A stretch of DNA of 64,000 nucleotides from an uncultured Pelagibacteraceae bacterium (GTDB lineage Bacteria > Pseudomonadota > Alphaproteobacteria > Pelagibacterales > Pelagibacteraceae), in the NCBI GenBank assembly GCA_902541745.1, contig CACBRW010000003.1:1-64000 (forward strand), in the 5' to 3' direction. Under the pieces are notes generated by a model. That model made no database searches. It was not told the DNA's origin and saw only the letters and a program-made list of their open reading frames with translations. This document shows positions 29,568 through 39,902 of this stretch, one piece after another (the first letter of the stretch is position 1; every line of letters begins with the position of its first letter). A program made the translations under genes and the position numbers.

Positions 29568-31349
29568 ATGACAAAAATGACAACAGAAGAAGCTTTTGTA
29601 AAAGTTTTACAAATGCATGGTATAGAACATGCGTTTGGAATTATCGGTTCAGCCTTTATGCCAATTTCAGATATTTTCCCAGATGCAGGTATTACTTTCT
29701 GGGATGTAGCTCATGAAACAAACGGTGGTTTAATTGCTGATGGTTACACAAGAGCTACTGGAAAAATGTCAATGGTTATTGCTCAGAACGGACCTGGAAT
29801 AACTGGATTAGTTACACCAATTAAAACAGCTTATTGGAATCATACTCCTCTGTTATTAGTTACACCGCAAGCAGCAAACAAAACAATGGGGCAAGGTGGA
29901 TTTCAAGAAGTTGAACAAATGAATTTATTTAAAGACATGGTTTGTTATCAAGAAGAAGTAAGAGATCCATCTAGAATGGCTGAAGTTCTAAATAGAGTTA
30001 TAGAAAAAGCTATAAGAGGATCAGCACCAGCACAAATTAATGTTCCAAGAGATTATTGGTGTCAAGTAATTGACATTGATCTTCCTCCAATTGTAAGACT
30101 TGAAAGACAAGGGGGAGGAAATGATGCTGTAGCTAAAGCAGCTGACTTGTTATCTAAATCAAAGTTTCCTGTAATATTATCTGGAGCAGGTGTTGTTATT
30201 GGAGGAGCTATAGAAGCCACAAAAAAACTTGCAGAAAAATTAGATTCACCTGTTTGTTCAGGTTACCAACATAATGACAGTTTCCCAGGAAGCCATCCTT
30301 TAGCTGTTGGTCCTTTAGGATACAATGGATCAAAAGCTGCAATGGAATTAATTTCAAAAGCTGATGTAGTGCTAGCTTTGGGGACTAGATTAAATCCATT
30401 TTCTACTTTACCTGGTTATGGAATTGATTATTGGCCAAAAAACGCAAACATTATTCAAGTTGATATTAATCCTGACAGAATAGGTTTGACTAAAAAAGTT
30501 ACTGTAGGAATAAGTGGTGATGCAAAATTAGTTGCTGAACAAATTTTAGAAAAATTATCCTCAAACGCCGGTGATACTGACAGACAAGGTAGAAAAGATT
30601 TAATTCATCAAACAAAATCAGCTTGGTTGCAAAAACTTTCAAGCTTAGATCATGAAGATGATGATGAAGGAACAGTTTGGAACAAAGAAGCTAGAGAAAG
30701 AGATGCAGATAGAATGTCACCAAGACAAGCTTGGAGAGCTATTCAAGCAGGAATGCCTGACGATGTAATTATATCAAGTGATATTGGAAACAATTGCGCA
30801 ATTGGTAATGCTTATCCTACATTTGAAAAGCCAAGAAAATATTTAGCTCCAGGTTTGTTTGGACCATGTGGTTATGGCTTTCCGTCGATATTAGGTGCTA
30901 AAATTGGATGCCCAGACACACCTGTAATAGGTTTTGCTGGTGATGGTGCTTTTGGAATAAGCATGAATGAAATGAGTTCATGTGCAAGAGAAGAATGGCC
31001 AGCTATAACAATGGTAATATTTAGAAATTATCAATGGGGAGCAGAAAAAAGGAATACAACTCTTTGGTTTGATAATAATTTTGTTGGAACAGAACTCGAT
31101 CCAAAGCTAAGTTATGCAAAAGTAGCAGATGCTTGTGGGCTAAAAGGTGTAATAGTTCGTACAATGGAGGATACAACCGCAGCTATCATACAATCTTGTG
31201 AAGACCAAAAAAAGGGAATTACGACTTTTATTGAGGTTATACTAAATCAAGAATTAGGTGAACCGTTTAGAAGGGATGCTATGAAAAAACCTGTTAAAAT
31301 AGCAGGAATTAATAAAAATGATATGAAGCATCAAAAAACTCTAATATAG
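29568..31349 (+). CDS. xsc: sulfoacetaldehyde acetyltransferase (ThDP enzyme)
   Basis: 593 aa; EEAFVKVLQMHGIEHAFGIIGSAFMPISDIFPDAGITFWDVAHE, GFAGDGAFGISMNE; Xsc-like throughout. Confidence 0.9.
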   Translation: MTKMTTEEAFVKVLQMHGIEHAFGIIGSAFMPISDIFPDAGITFWDVAHETNGGLIADGYTRATGKMSMVIAQNGPGITGLVTPIKTAYWNHTPLLLVTPQAANKTMGQGGFQEVEQMNLFKDMVCYQEEVRDPSRMAEVLNRVIEKAIRGSAPAQINVPRDYWCQVIDIDLPPIVRLERQGGGNDAVAKAADLLSKSKFPVILSGAGVVIGGAIEATKKLAEKLDSPVCSGYQHNDSFPGSHPLAVGPLGYNGSKAAMELISKADVVLALGTRLNPFSTLPGYGIDYWPKNANIIQVDINPDRIGLTKKVTVGISGDAKLVAEQILEKLSSNAGDTDRQGRKDLIHQTKSAWLQKLSSLDHEDDDEGTVWNKEARERDADRMSPRQAWRAIQAGMPDDVIISSDIGNNCAIGNAYPTFEKPRKYLAPGLFGPCGYGFPSILGAKIGCPDTPVIGFAGDGAFGISMNEMSSCAREEWPAITMVIFRNYQWGAEKRNTTLWFDNNFVGTELDPKLSYAKVADACGLKGVIVRTMEDTTAAIIQSCEDQKKGITTFIEVILNQELGEPFRRDAMKKPVKIAGINKNDMKHQKTLI

Positions 31350-31402
31350 AAAGATATTAATTTTTTTAAAAGTTAAATAAAATAAATTTAAAGGTAGGCC
31401 TG

Positions 31403-32972
31403 TTGGAAACCATATTTTTGAATATTTTATTATTTATTTTAATTTATTCTTTAGGATATTTTTCTGTTTGTGGGTTTGGAAAGTTTTTTATTAACTCAAA
31501 AAATTTAAGTAATAATTTTAATTTTTTTGATCTTCAAATTTTTGGAACCATATTATTACTTATATTATCTTATCTAATTTATTTAACGATCGGGACAAAT
31601 TTTATAATTAATATTTTTATTTTTTTTTTAGGAATAATATTTTATTTTTTTTATAAAAAAAATTTAAATAAAATAAAAACAGTAAATTTAATTATTTTAT
31701 TATTTATGGTACTTCCTGTTGTTTTTATTTCTAAAACTCACGAAGATTTCAATACATATCACTATTTTTCAATTTATGAGGTTTTTAATAACAATTTAAG
31801 AATTGGAACTTATAATCTAAATGATAGATTTTTTCATTCATCACAATTAATTCATAATCAATCATTATTTATTTTTCCATTTCTTAATTTAAAAATGATA
31901 CATATGCCCATTATATATATTTATATTTCAACACTTGGTTATTTTTTTTATTTAACTTTTTTAAATAGAAATTCTACCGAGGTTCTTTATTCAATATTTT
32001 GTATACTAATTTTATTAATTAAGTTTAATAGATTAAGTGAATTTGGTTATGATTATATTGCTCAATTTTTACTTTTAATAGTATTTCATAAAGTTTATTT
32101 TTTAATTGATAACGATTATGAGGCTATAACTTCATCAGTTATATTTTTGTTTAGTGTTTTAGTAAAACCTATTTCTTTATTATTTATGCCTATATTTTTT
32201 TACATATTGATAAAAAAGAAAATTCTCTTTTTGTTTAAACGTTATAAAGAGTAGAATTATCACTATATTATCTTTAGTAATAATTTTAATCTCCTCGAGT
32301 TTTTTTAAAACAGGATGTCTTTTTTATCCTGTTAATTTTAGCTGTTTCGGTAAGGAACAAATTTTTTGGAGCAAAAAAAATGAAATTAAAGAATATTCAG
32401 AAATGGTTAGATTTTGGGCAAAAGCTTACTATACTCAAGATGAAAGTAAATACGAAAAAATAGAGGACAAAAATATTTATAATAATAATTTTAATTGGTT
32501 AAAATTTTGGGTTGAAAAGCATTTTTTTTATAAAATTTTTGAATTTTTAATTATTTTATTATTAATTTTTTTAATTTCTTATATTTATTTTACTAAAGAA
32601 AAACCAGATATAAGAGAAGGGAACAATAAAAATATTTTTATTTTAATTTTATCCACTTTAAGCATATATTTTTGGCTTATAACTGTTCCACAATTTAGAT
32701 TTGGTTTTTCTTCAATAATTGTTTTTTGTTTCATATTTTTAAATTTCATATTTAATAAAAAAATAATTTTTAATAAAAAAAAATTTTATCATATTTTATT
32801 TATAGGTTTTTTAGTTCTTAATGTTAAAAGCATAAATAGAATTGTTTCTGAATTTCAGAGAGAGGATTTTTATAAATTTAAAAATTTTCCATATTTTAAT
32901 GAAATTGAAATTAAAAATGATTACAGTAATTTAGATAGATCTAAATTTTTTCATATAGAAATTTTAAAATAA
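31403..32972 (+). pseudogene. polytopic membrane protein split by a frameshift near 32250
   Basis: ORF 31403..32254 (TTG start) ends, and the reading frame of 32403..32972 is open upstream without a start (..RIITILSLVIILISSSFFKTGCLFYPVNFSCFGKEQIFWSKKNEIKEYSEMVRFWAKAY..), giving one about 520-aa protein if shifted. Confidence 0.75.
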
Positions 32973-33648
32973 GCTATATTTCAAAATACACTTTAGCAAT
33001 ATAAAGCCGTCTTTAAGTCTGATTTTTTTACCTTCTTTATAACTTCTTCCAAAATAACTTATTCCTACTTCATAAACTCTAGGTTTTAATTTTGAAATTT
33101 TTGCAGTTACTTCTGAGTCAAATCCGAATCCTTTTTTCCTTTAAATCAATTTTTTTTATTATATCAGATTTAAAAACTTTATAACATGTAAGCATGTCTG
33201 TTAAATTTAAATTAGTAAACATATTAGATAAGAATGTAAGTGATCTGTTTGCTAATGTGTGCCAGAAGAAAAGAACTTTAGCCTCATTACTCTTAAGATA
33301 CCTTGATCCATAGACCACGTCTGCATAACCATTTTTAATTGGTTGAATTAATTTTTCATATTCATTAGGGTCGTATTCAAGATCCGCATCTTGGACTAGT
33401 ATTATTTCTCCAGTTGCAGCCTCAATTCCTTTTTTTAAAGAATAGCCTTTGCCGTGATTTGTATCGTTATAGATTATTTTTGAAACTTTGCTTTCTAAAT
33501 TATTTTTTAAAATATCTTTTGTTCCATCTGTGGAATTATTATCAATAATTATTACTTCAATTTCTATATTCTTTAAATTAAGTATTTTATGAACTAATTT
33601 CTCAATTGTATTTTTTTCATTATAACAAGGTATTAAAACTGTGATCAT
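32964..33648 (-). pseudogene. GT2 family glycosyltransferase (dolichol-phosphate-mannose synthase-like), frameshifted in an A6 tract
   Basis: MITVLIPCYNEKNTIEKLV, IIDNNSTDGT, LVQDADLEYDP; after KEK the other frame continues GFGFDSEVTAKISKLKPRVYEVGISYFGRSYKEGKKIRLKDGFILLKCILKYSLF*. Confidence 0.85.
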
Positions 33649-33789
33649 TTGAATTTCATATAGTAATTTCAAATTAAATTACATAAATTTTTGTCTTTAT
33701 AGTATAATTTTTTTAAATGAATTAATTATATTATTTCTTATTCAGAAATTTTAAGTTAATTATTTTATTGAAAAAATAAAGTATTTGAA

Positions 33790-35094
33790 TTGAAAATAGT
33801 AAATGACACTCACTGTATTTGGTTAAAGCAACTTCCTAAAAGAGATAATTTTAGACAAATATCTCAAAATTTAGTTTCAGATTATTTGATAATTGGAGCT
33901 GGCTACACAGGATTATCTGCTGCAAGAAAACTTTCAGAAATACATAAAAACAAAAAAATAGTTATAGTAGATGCCCAACTTGCTGGAGAAGGAGCCAGTT
34001 CAAGAAATTCTGGATATTTAGTTGACACAACACTAAACGATGGTTTTACTTCAAATAAAGATTTAATAAATTATAAAAAAAAAACTGACATTTATAAATT
34101 AGGAATTGAAGCAGTTAAAAAATTTAAAAAGCAGTATCAAGTTGACTGCGATTGGAATGAATGTGGAAAATTTTTTGCATCATCAAAAATAAATGATGTG
34201 AAAATATTAGAAAATTTTTCAAAAATTTTATCTAAATTAAATTTTGAAAATAAATTAATTTTTAATAATGACATAACTAAAAATATTGGAACAAACTTTT
34301 ATAAGATAGCTCTTTATACTAAAGGTGGAATTTTATTGCATCCAGGTAAATTAACAAGAGCAATGATTGACGTTTTACCTGAAAATGTGGATTTGTATGA
34401 AAATTCTTCTTTATTAAATTGGGAACATAAAAAAGATTTTATTGAATGCGAATTCAAGAATGCAAAAATAAAAACAAAAAAAATTATATTTGCGACAAAT
34501 GGTTTTTTAAATAAGTTAGGAATTAAAAAAAACTATAATTTTCCAATTACTCTAACTGCTAGTATGACAAGACCTTTAACATTTAAGGAATTTAAATCTA
34601 TACAGGAACCAAAAGAATGGGGTGTTCTCCCAGTTAGACCAATGGGGGCAACTATTAGAATGACTAAAGATAGGAGGATATTGATCAGAAATACAGCTGA
34701 GGTTCATAGTCCTTTTCAAATGTCAAACAAAGAACTAGAGAAAAGATCTATTGTTCAAAGAATAGGAATCAAAAAAAGATTTCCACAATTACCTGACACA
34801 TTGATTGAGTCAACCTGGTCAGGTGTTGTCTCAAGAACTAGAAATAGCTCCCAAATATTTGAGAAAATTTATAAAAATATATTTGTTGCTGGTTGTTATA
34901 ACGGATCTGGCATTGGTGTTGCAACTTTGTTTGGAGAACAAATTGCTATAAAAGCAAGTGATGAAAATTCTAATGAAATTGAAATTATTGAAAAAAGAAA
35001 TAAACCAACATGGTTACCACCACAACCATTTCTAAATTTAGGAATTAGAACAAGGTTATTTTACGAAAGATTAAGATCTAAATCTGAAATTTAA
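33790..35094 (+). CDS. FAD-dependent oxidoreductase, DAO/PuuB-like
   Basis: DYLIIGAGYTGLSAARKLSE, GASSRNSGYLV, VAGCYNGSGIGVATLFGEQIA; TTG start. Confidence 0.88.
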   Translation: MKIVNDTHCIWLKQLPKRDNFRQISQNLVSDYLIIGAGYTGLSAARKLSEIHKNKKIVIVDAQLAGEGASSRNSGYLVDTTLNDGFTSNKDLINYKKKTDIYKLGIEAVKKFKKQYQVDCDWNECGKFFASSKINDVKILENFSKILSKLNFENKLIFNNDITKNIGTNFYKIALYTKGGILLHPGKLTRAMIDVLPENVDLYENSSLLNWEHKKDFIECEFKNAKIKTKKIIFATNGFLNKLGIKKNYNFPITLTASMTRPLTFKEFKSIQEPKEWGVLPVRPMGATIRMTKDRRILIRNTAEVHSPFQMSNKELEKRSIVQRIGIKKRFPQLPDTLIESTWSGVVSRTRNSSQIFEKIYKNIFVAGCYNGSGIGVATLFGEQIAIKASDENSNEIEIIEKRNKPTWLPPQPFLNLGIRTRLFYERLRSKSEI

Positions 35095-35098
35095 TTTA

Positions 35099-35986
35099 TC
35101 AAGATTTTATATCTATTCTTTTTCTAATTATTTCTTTATCAAGTTTCATTTCACGGTAGGACATAATGAAAATACCTAAAAATATAATACTCGCTCCAAT
35201 CCAGGTGAATAGATCAGGTGTTTCGCTAAAAATAAAGTAACCAACCAATGAAGCAAATACTAAACTTAAAAAAGTGTATGGTTGAGTCATACTTACATCC
35301 ACAAGTTTATACGCATGATTTATGCAAAGATGTAACAACGTACCAGATAAGCCTGCAAAAAATAAATAAATCAGAGTTTGTAAACTAGGAGTTTGCCAAT
35401 AAAATAAAACAATTATAAAACTTAAAATTGTCATGATCGTATAACCATAAGATAAAATTGTGATTGAACTATCATCCTTTGCTATAGTTTTGGTAATTAT
35501 AATAACCACTGACCACATTAAAGATGAAGCTAAAGCCATATAAACTCCAATAGAAATATTAATAATTCCAGGCCTTAAAATTACTACCATTCCTATGAAA
35601 CCTAAGATTAGAGCTATAGTTCTGAATATATAAATTTTTTCTCCTAGAAATATAACAGCAAATATTGTTACGAAGAAAGGAACAACAAAAGAAATTGCTG
35701 TAACTTTTTCAATTGGCATCATTACTAGAGCTGAGAAATATAGAAGCATAGAGGGTAAATTTAAAACAGCTCTAAAGAAATGTTTTTTTTGATGATTTGT
35801 TTTAAATACGGTAAATTTAGATTTTAAAATATAGGGAAGAATAATTAAGAAGCCAAATAAAAATCTGAAAAACCCAGCCACATAAACGTTAACCTCCTCT
35901 TGTGCTAACTTTAAAAAAGTTAACATTAATGTTCCAAAAAAAACTGAAATTATAATCAAAAAAATTGCCAACTTGTTATTTGTCAT
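35099..35986 (-). CDS. DMT superfamily transporter (EamA)
   Basis: 295 aa, 10 TM EamA-like repeats. Confidence 0.85.
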   Translation of the reverse strand: MTNNKLAIFLIIISVFFGTLMLTFLKLAQEEVNVYVAGFFRFLFGFLIILPYILKSKFTVFKTNHQKKHFFRAVLNLPSMLLYFSALVMMPIEKVTAISFVVPFFVTIFAVIFLGEKIYIFRTIALILGFIGMVVILRPGIINISIGVYMALASSLMWSVVIIITKTIAKDDSSITILSYGYTIMTILSFIIVLFYWQTPSLQTLIYLFFAGLSGTLLHLCINHAYKLVDVSMTQPYTFLSLVFASLVGYFIFSETPDLFTWIGASIIFLGIFIMSYREMKLDKEIIRKRIDIKS

Positions 35987-36024
35987 TTATTTGATGTTTG
36001 ATTTATAATTCATCTGTTATAAAT

Positions 36025-36828
36025 TTAATAATTTAATACAGACATTGGGTCTAATCTGGTTTGAAACCAATTAATTCTAAAATCTAGGTGAGGACCAGTT
36101 GATCTTCCAGTTGAACCTACAGTTCCTATTATATCTCCTTGATTTATCTTATCACCAACTGAGACTAAAACACTCTCCAAATGAGAATATATTGTGGATA
36201 TCCCATGACCATGATCCATTATAATTGTGCCACCAGTATAGTATAAATCATCTTCAGCCATAGTAACTACACCCGAACCAGAAGATTTAATCATCGTACC
36301 TTGTTTAGCCGCAATATCTATTCCGTAGTGAGGCCATCTTGGTTTACCATTTAAAATTCTTTGACTACCATAAACACCGCTAATTATACCTTCAACTGGT
36401 ATAATAAATTGTTCTCTAAAATATTGGAGATCAGAATTTATTGCTCTTGCTTCTCCAATTGCATTATTTTCTTTTTTAATTCTTTTATAAACAGACTCGG
36501 GTGGGGTTACCTTACTTTCTGCCAAACCATCTATTCTTTGTATATTATATTTTCTCTTTAAAACTTTTTTTGTAGTTATTGATTTTTTTCCATTAATAAT
36601 TTTTGTAAATTTTATGTCGTATTTTTGATCTCGATCTATTCCAAAAACAAAAAAACCATCTTTAGATACTTTAATCTCTTTTTTTCCAACTAAAATTTTA
36701 GCTTTAGGGTCAGTTTTGCCTAAGATAAAATGACCTTGAAGAAATTTACCTTGGAATTCAATAGCTTTAACTGGTGATGTAAAAATTAAAAAAACAAAAA
36801 AAAGTCTATAAATTATTGAGCTGTCCAT
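36025..36828 (-). CDS. M23 family metallopeptidase, secreted
   Basis: HYGIDIAAKQGTMIKSSGSGVV, MDHGHGISTIYSHL, GRSTGPHLDFRI; ATG at 36828 gives signal peptide, so the longer ORF to 36891 is unlikely. Confidence 0.88.
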   Translation of the reverse strand: MDSSIIYRLFFVFLIFTSPVKAIEFQGKFLQGHFILGKTDPKAKILVGKKEIKVSKDGFFVFGIDRDQKYDIKFTKIINGKKSITTKKVLKRKYNIQRIDGLAESKVTPPESVYKRIKKENNAIGEARAINSDLQYFREQFIIPVEGIISGVYGSQRILNGKPRWPHYGIDIAAKQGTMIKSSGSGVVTMAEDDLYYTGGTIIMDHGHGISTIYSHLESVLVSVGDKINQGDIIGTVGSTGRSTGPHLDFRINWFQTRLDPMSVLNY

Positions 36829-37571
36829 CCACCATCTATAATTATTGATGTTCCAGTTATCATTGAAGATGCTGAGGATGCCAAAAAGCATACTGTTGTG
36901 GCAACATCACTTTCAGTAGCTGCTTTACCCATAGGAATATTTCCAAGAGCTAATTTTTTAAATTTTTTGTTTTTAAAAAAGTTTTTAACCATAGGTGTTT
37001 CAACAAAAGTAGGTGCTACCGTATTAACTCGGATATTTTTTTTTGCTAATTCTACACCCATTCCCTTAGTTAGTCCTTCTATTCCAAATTTTGTCATATT
37101 GTATACGTTTCTACCTCTCATACCAACATGACCTAGTTGAGACGACATATTTATAATTGAGCCAGGTCTTTTTTTATTTTTTAGCATCTTTTTTACGACA
37201 AGTTGTGCCACGTTAAATGCTGCTTTTAAATTTAAATCTACAAGATAATTCATACTTTTTTGTCTAATTTTTTCAAAGGGCTCTGGAATATTAGTCCCTG
37301 CATTGTTTACTAACACATCAATAATTTTAATTTTTTCTAATTTTTGTTTTAAATCTTCATAATTCATTACATCGCACGAAACTTTAATAATTTTACCTTT
37401 AACTTTTTTGATATCCTTTTCTAATTTGTTAAGATCCGAAGATGTTCTGCTTAAAGCTATAACAGTTGCACCTGCTTCAGCTAATGCAATTGAACACGCT
37501 CTTCCAAGTCCTTTTCCTGCACCAGTAACTAAAGCATATTTGTTTTTAAGATTTATTTTTTGAAGATACAT
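36813..37571 (-). CDS. SDR family oxidoreductase
   Basis: TGAGKGLGRA, NNAGTNIP, YNMTKFGIEGL, IDGGWTAQ. Confidence 0.92.
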   Translation of the reverse strand: MYLQKINLKNKYALVTGAGKGLGRACSIALAEAGATVIALSRTSSDLNKLEKDIKKVKGKIIKVSCDVMNYEDLKQKLEKIKIIDVLVNNAGTNIPEPFEKIRQKSMNYLVDLNLKAAFNVAQLVVKKMLKNKKRPGSIINMSSQLGHVGMRGRNVYNMTKFGIEGLTKGMGVELAKKNIRVNTVAPTFVETPMVKNFFKNKKFKKLALGNIPMGKAATESDVATTVCFLASSASSMITGTSIIIDGGWTAQ

Positions 37572-38164
37572 TAAAAGAATAATATTTTAATATCTGTGTA
37601 AATCAACTCAACTGCCACAATTAAAATGGCTAATAATCCAAGCCAAGCTATCCATCTGTATTTTTTAATCCATCCAGAAATTAAAGTTGCTGCAGTTGCC
37701 ATTAAAACAATTGATAAAACTAACCCAAAAACAAGAAGTCCATAATGTTCACCAGCTGCACCAGCAACACCTAAAACATTATCTAAACTCATTGTAAAAT
37801 CAGCTAATAGAACAGTCCAAATAGCCTTTAAAAAACTAGAGCTATCTACTTTAATGTCTTCTTCGGTCTCCGAGCCTTTTATTACATCCACATAAAGTTT
37901 GTAAACAATATAAAGGAGCAGCAATCCTCCTATTAACCTCAAACCTGTAATTTGTAAAAGATATGCGGTAAGCAATGTTAAAATAATTCTTAAAATAACT
38001 GCACCACCAATTCCCCAGAAAATAACTTTTTTTCTTTGTTCTGGTGGAAATTTAGATGCAACCATTCCAATTATAATTGCATTGTCTCCAGCTAAAACTA
38101 AATCAATAAGAATAATTTGAGTTAATATTGCTATTTGCTCAGGTATAAAAAATTCTGCAAACAT
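37571..38164 (-). CDS. TerC family membrane protein
   Basis: DLVLAGDNAIIIGMVAS and DFTMSLDNVLGVAGAAGEH. Confidence 0.92.
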   Translation of the reverse strand: MFAEFFIPEQIAILTQIILIDLVLAGDNAIIIGMVASKFPPEQRKKVIFWGIGGAVILRIILTLLTAYLLQITGLRLIGGLLLLYIVYKLYVDVIKGSETEEDIKVDSSSFLKAIWTVLLADFTMSLDNVLGVAGAAGEHYGLLVFGLVLSIVLMATAATLISGWIKKYRWIAWLGLLAILIVAVELIYTDIKILFF

Positions 38165-39759
38165 TATTGTTGTAGTATCATGTCAGCACCTTTTTCTGCA
38201 ATCATTATTGTTGGGGCATTTGTATTACCTGAAGTGATGTTTGGCATTATTGATGCATCTATAACTCTCAAATTATTAATACCCTTAACCTTAAGTTTTT
38301 CATCTACTACAGACATTTCATCTTGACCCATTTTACAAGTTCCCACTGGGTGAAAAATAGTTTGAGCATAATTAGAGGCTTCTTTAACTAATTCCTCATC
38401 GTCATTTAAATGAATGCCAGGTCTGTATTCTTCTGGAGTGTATTTTTTGAAAGTTTCAGACTCCATTATAATCTTCCTAGTTAATTTAAGTCCTTTAGCT
38501 GCAATCATTCTATCGTGATCAGTTGATAGATAGTTTTGTTTTATTTTTGCATAAGTTCTTGAGTCTTTATCAATAATGCTAACATGCCCTCTACTTGTTG
38601 GTCTGATATTTGAAACAGTAGGGGTGAATGCATGAAAATCGTGATTTTTTGTTGCTCCCAAAGTATCCATGCTCATAGGTTGAACATGCCATTGTAAGTC
38701 TGGTAGTTCTAAAGATGGATCGCTTTTAGCAAACATACAAAGTTGACTAGCACCCATTGTCATTGGACCGCTTCTTTTGAAAATATATTCTAAGCCAATC
38801 ATTAAATTTCCAAATAAACTATTTATTTTTTTATTTAAGGATTTTAATCCATTAATTTTATAAATTGGTCTAAGCATTAAATGATCTTGTAAATTTTCTC
38901 CAACTCCATTTAAATTTTGCACCATATCAATTCCAAGACTTTTAAGTTTTTCAGGATTTCCTATTCCAGAAACTTGTAAAATTTGAGGAGAGCCAATAGC
39001 CCCTGATGAAATAATAATTTCTTTATTTGCTTGTACTTTTTTTAATTCGTTTCCTTCCCAATACTCAACTTCCTTGGCAGTTTTATTTACAAAATTTATT
39101 TTTTTGACATGTGAGTGAGTTAAAATTTTTAAATTTTTCCTGCTCTTGATTGGGTTTAAATATCCAACAGCTGTACTACATCTAAAGCCATCTTTTTCAG
39201 TTACTTGGAAATAACCACACCCATGATTATCACCAGTATTAAAATCTTTTGTTTTTGGAATACCAAATTCCTCAGCAGCATTTTGAAATTCATCTAAAAG
39301 AGGCAGATGTATTCTTTGATCTGAAACAGACAAAGGACCTCCAACTCCATGGAACTCATCTTTTCCTCTTTCTTGGTTTTCTGCTTTGATGAAATAAGGC
39401 AAAACATCATCCCATCCCCAACCTCTGTTACCTAATTGTCGCCAAATATCATAATCTCTGTTTTGACCTCTTATGTAAAGTAGACCATTGATAGAAGAAC
39501 TGCCTCCTAAAGTTTTTCCTCTAGGGTACCTGATGGAAATGTTGTTCATGCTCTCATCAGGCTCTGTTTTGTAGCACCAATCAGTCTTTGGATTATGCAT
39601 TGTTTTGAAATAACCAACTGGAATATGTATCCAAGGATAATTGTCCTTACCTCCAGCTTCAATTAATAGCACTTTATTTGAGGGATTTTCAGACAACCTA
39701 TTAGCAAGCACACATCCAGCAGATCCTGCCCCAAGAATTATAAAATCAAAAATATCCAT
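38164..39759 (-). CDS. GMC family oxidoreductase (choline dehydrogenase-like)
   Basis: ILGAGSAGCVLANRLSE, GKTLGGSSSINGLLYIRG, SSGAIGSPQILQVSGIG, FHPVGTCKMG. Confidence 0.93.
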   Translation of the reverse strand: MDIFDFIILGAGSAGCVLANRLSENPSNKVLLIEAGGKDNYPWIHIPVGYFKTMHNPKTDWCYKTEPDESMNNISIRYPRGKTLGGSSSINGLLYIRGQNRDYDIWRQLGNRGWGWDDVLPYFIKAENQERGKDEFHGVGGPLSVSDQRIHLPLLDEFQNAAEEFGIPKTKDFNTGDNHGCGYFQVTEKDGFRCSTAVGYLNPIKSRKNLKILTHSHVKKINFVNKTAKEVEYWEGNELKKVQANKEIIISSGAIGSPQILQVSGIGNPEKLKSLGIDMVQNLNGVGENLQDHLMLRPIYKINGLKSLNKKINSLFGNLMIGLEYIFKRSGPMTMGASQLCMFAKSDPSLELPDLQWHVQPMSMDTLGATKNHDFHAFTPTVSNIRPTSRGHVSIIDKDSRTYAKIKQNYLSTDHDRMIAAKGLKLTRKIIMESETFKKYTPEEYRPGIHLNDDEELVKEASNYAQTIFHPVGTCKMGQDEMSVVDEKLKVKGINNLRVIDASIMPNITSGNTNAPTIMIAEKGADMILQQ

Positions 39760-39902
39760 TAATTAGAACTCTTATAAATTAAATTTTTTTTATTTGTAAT
39801 ATTTCTGTACACAAAAAAATTCAAATATTCCAATAATACCACTTGTTTTAGATTTCATTCTTTGACAAGCTTTCATTTTTAAAAATAAAGAGAGGGAAAC
39901 AA

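Noticed and set aside
36898-37131. Plus-strand ORF opposite the SDR gene
   Set aside because: Shadow of SDR; composition atypical.
39862-39902. TTGACA promoter upstream of dctP
   Set aside because: Good -35-like box but no convincing -10 at proper spacing; not strong enough to list as a feature.
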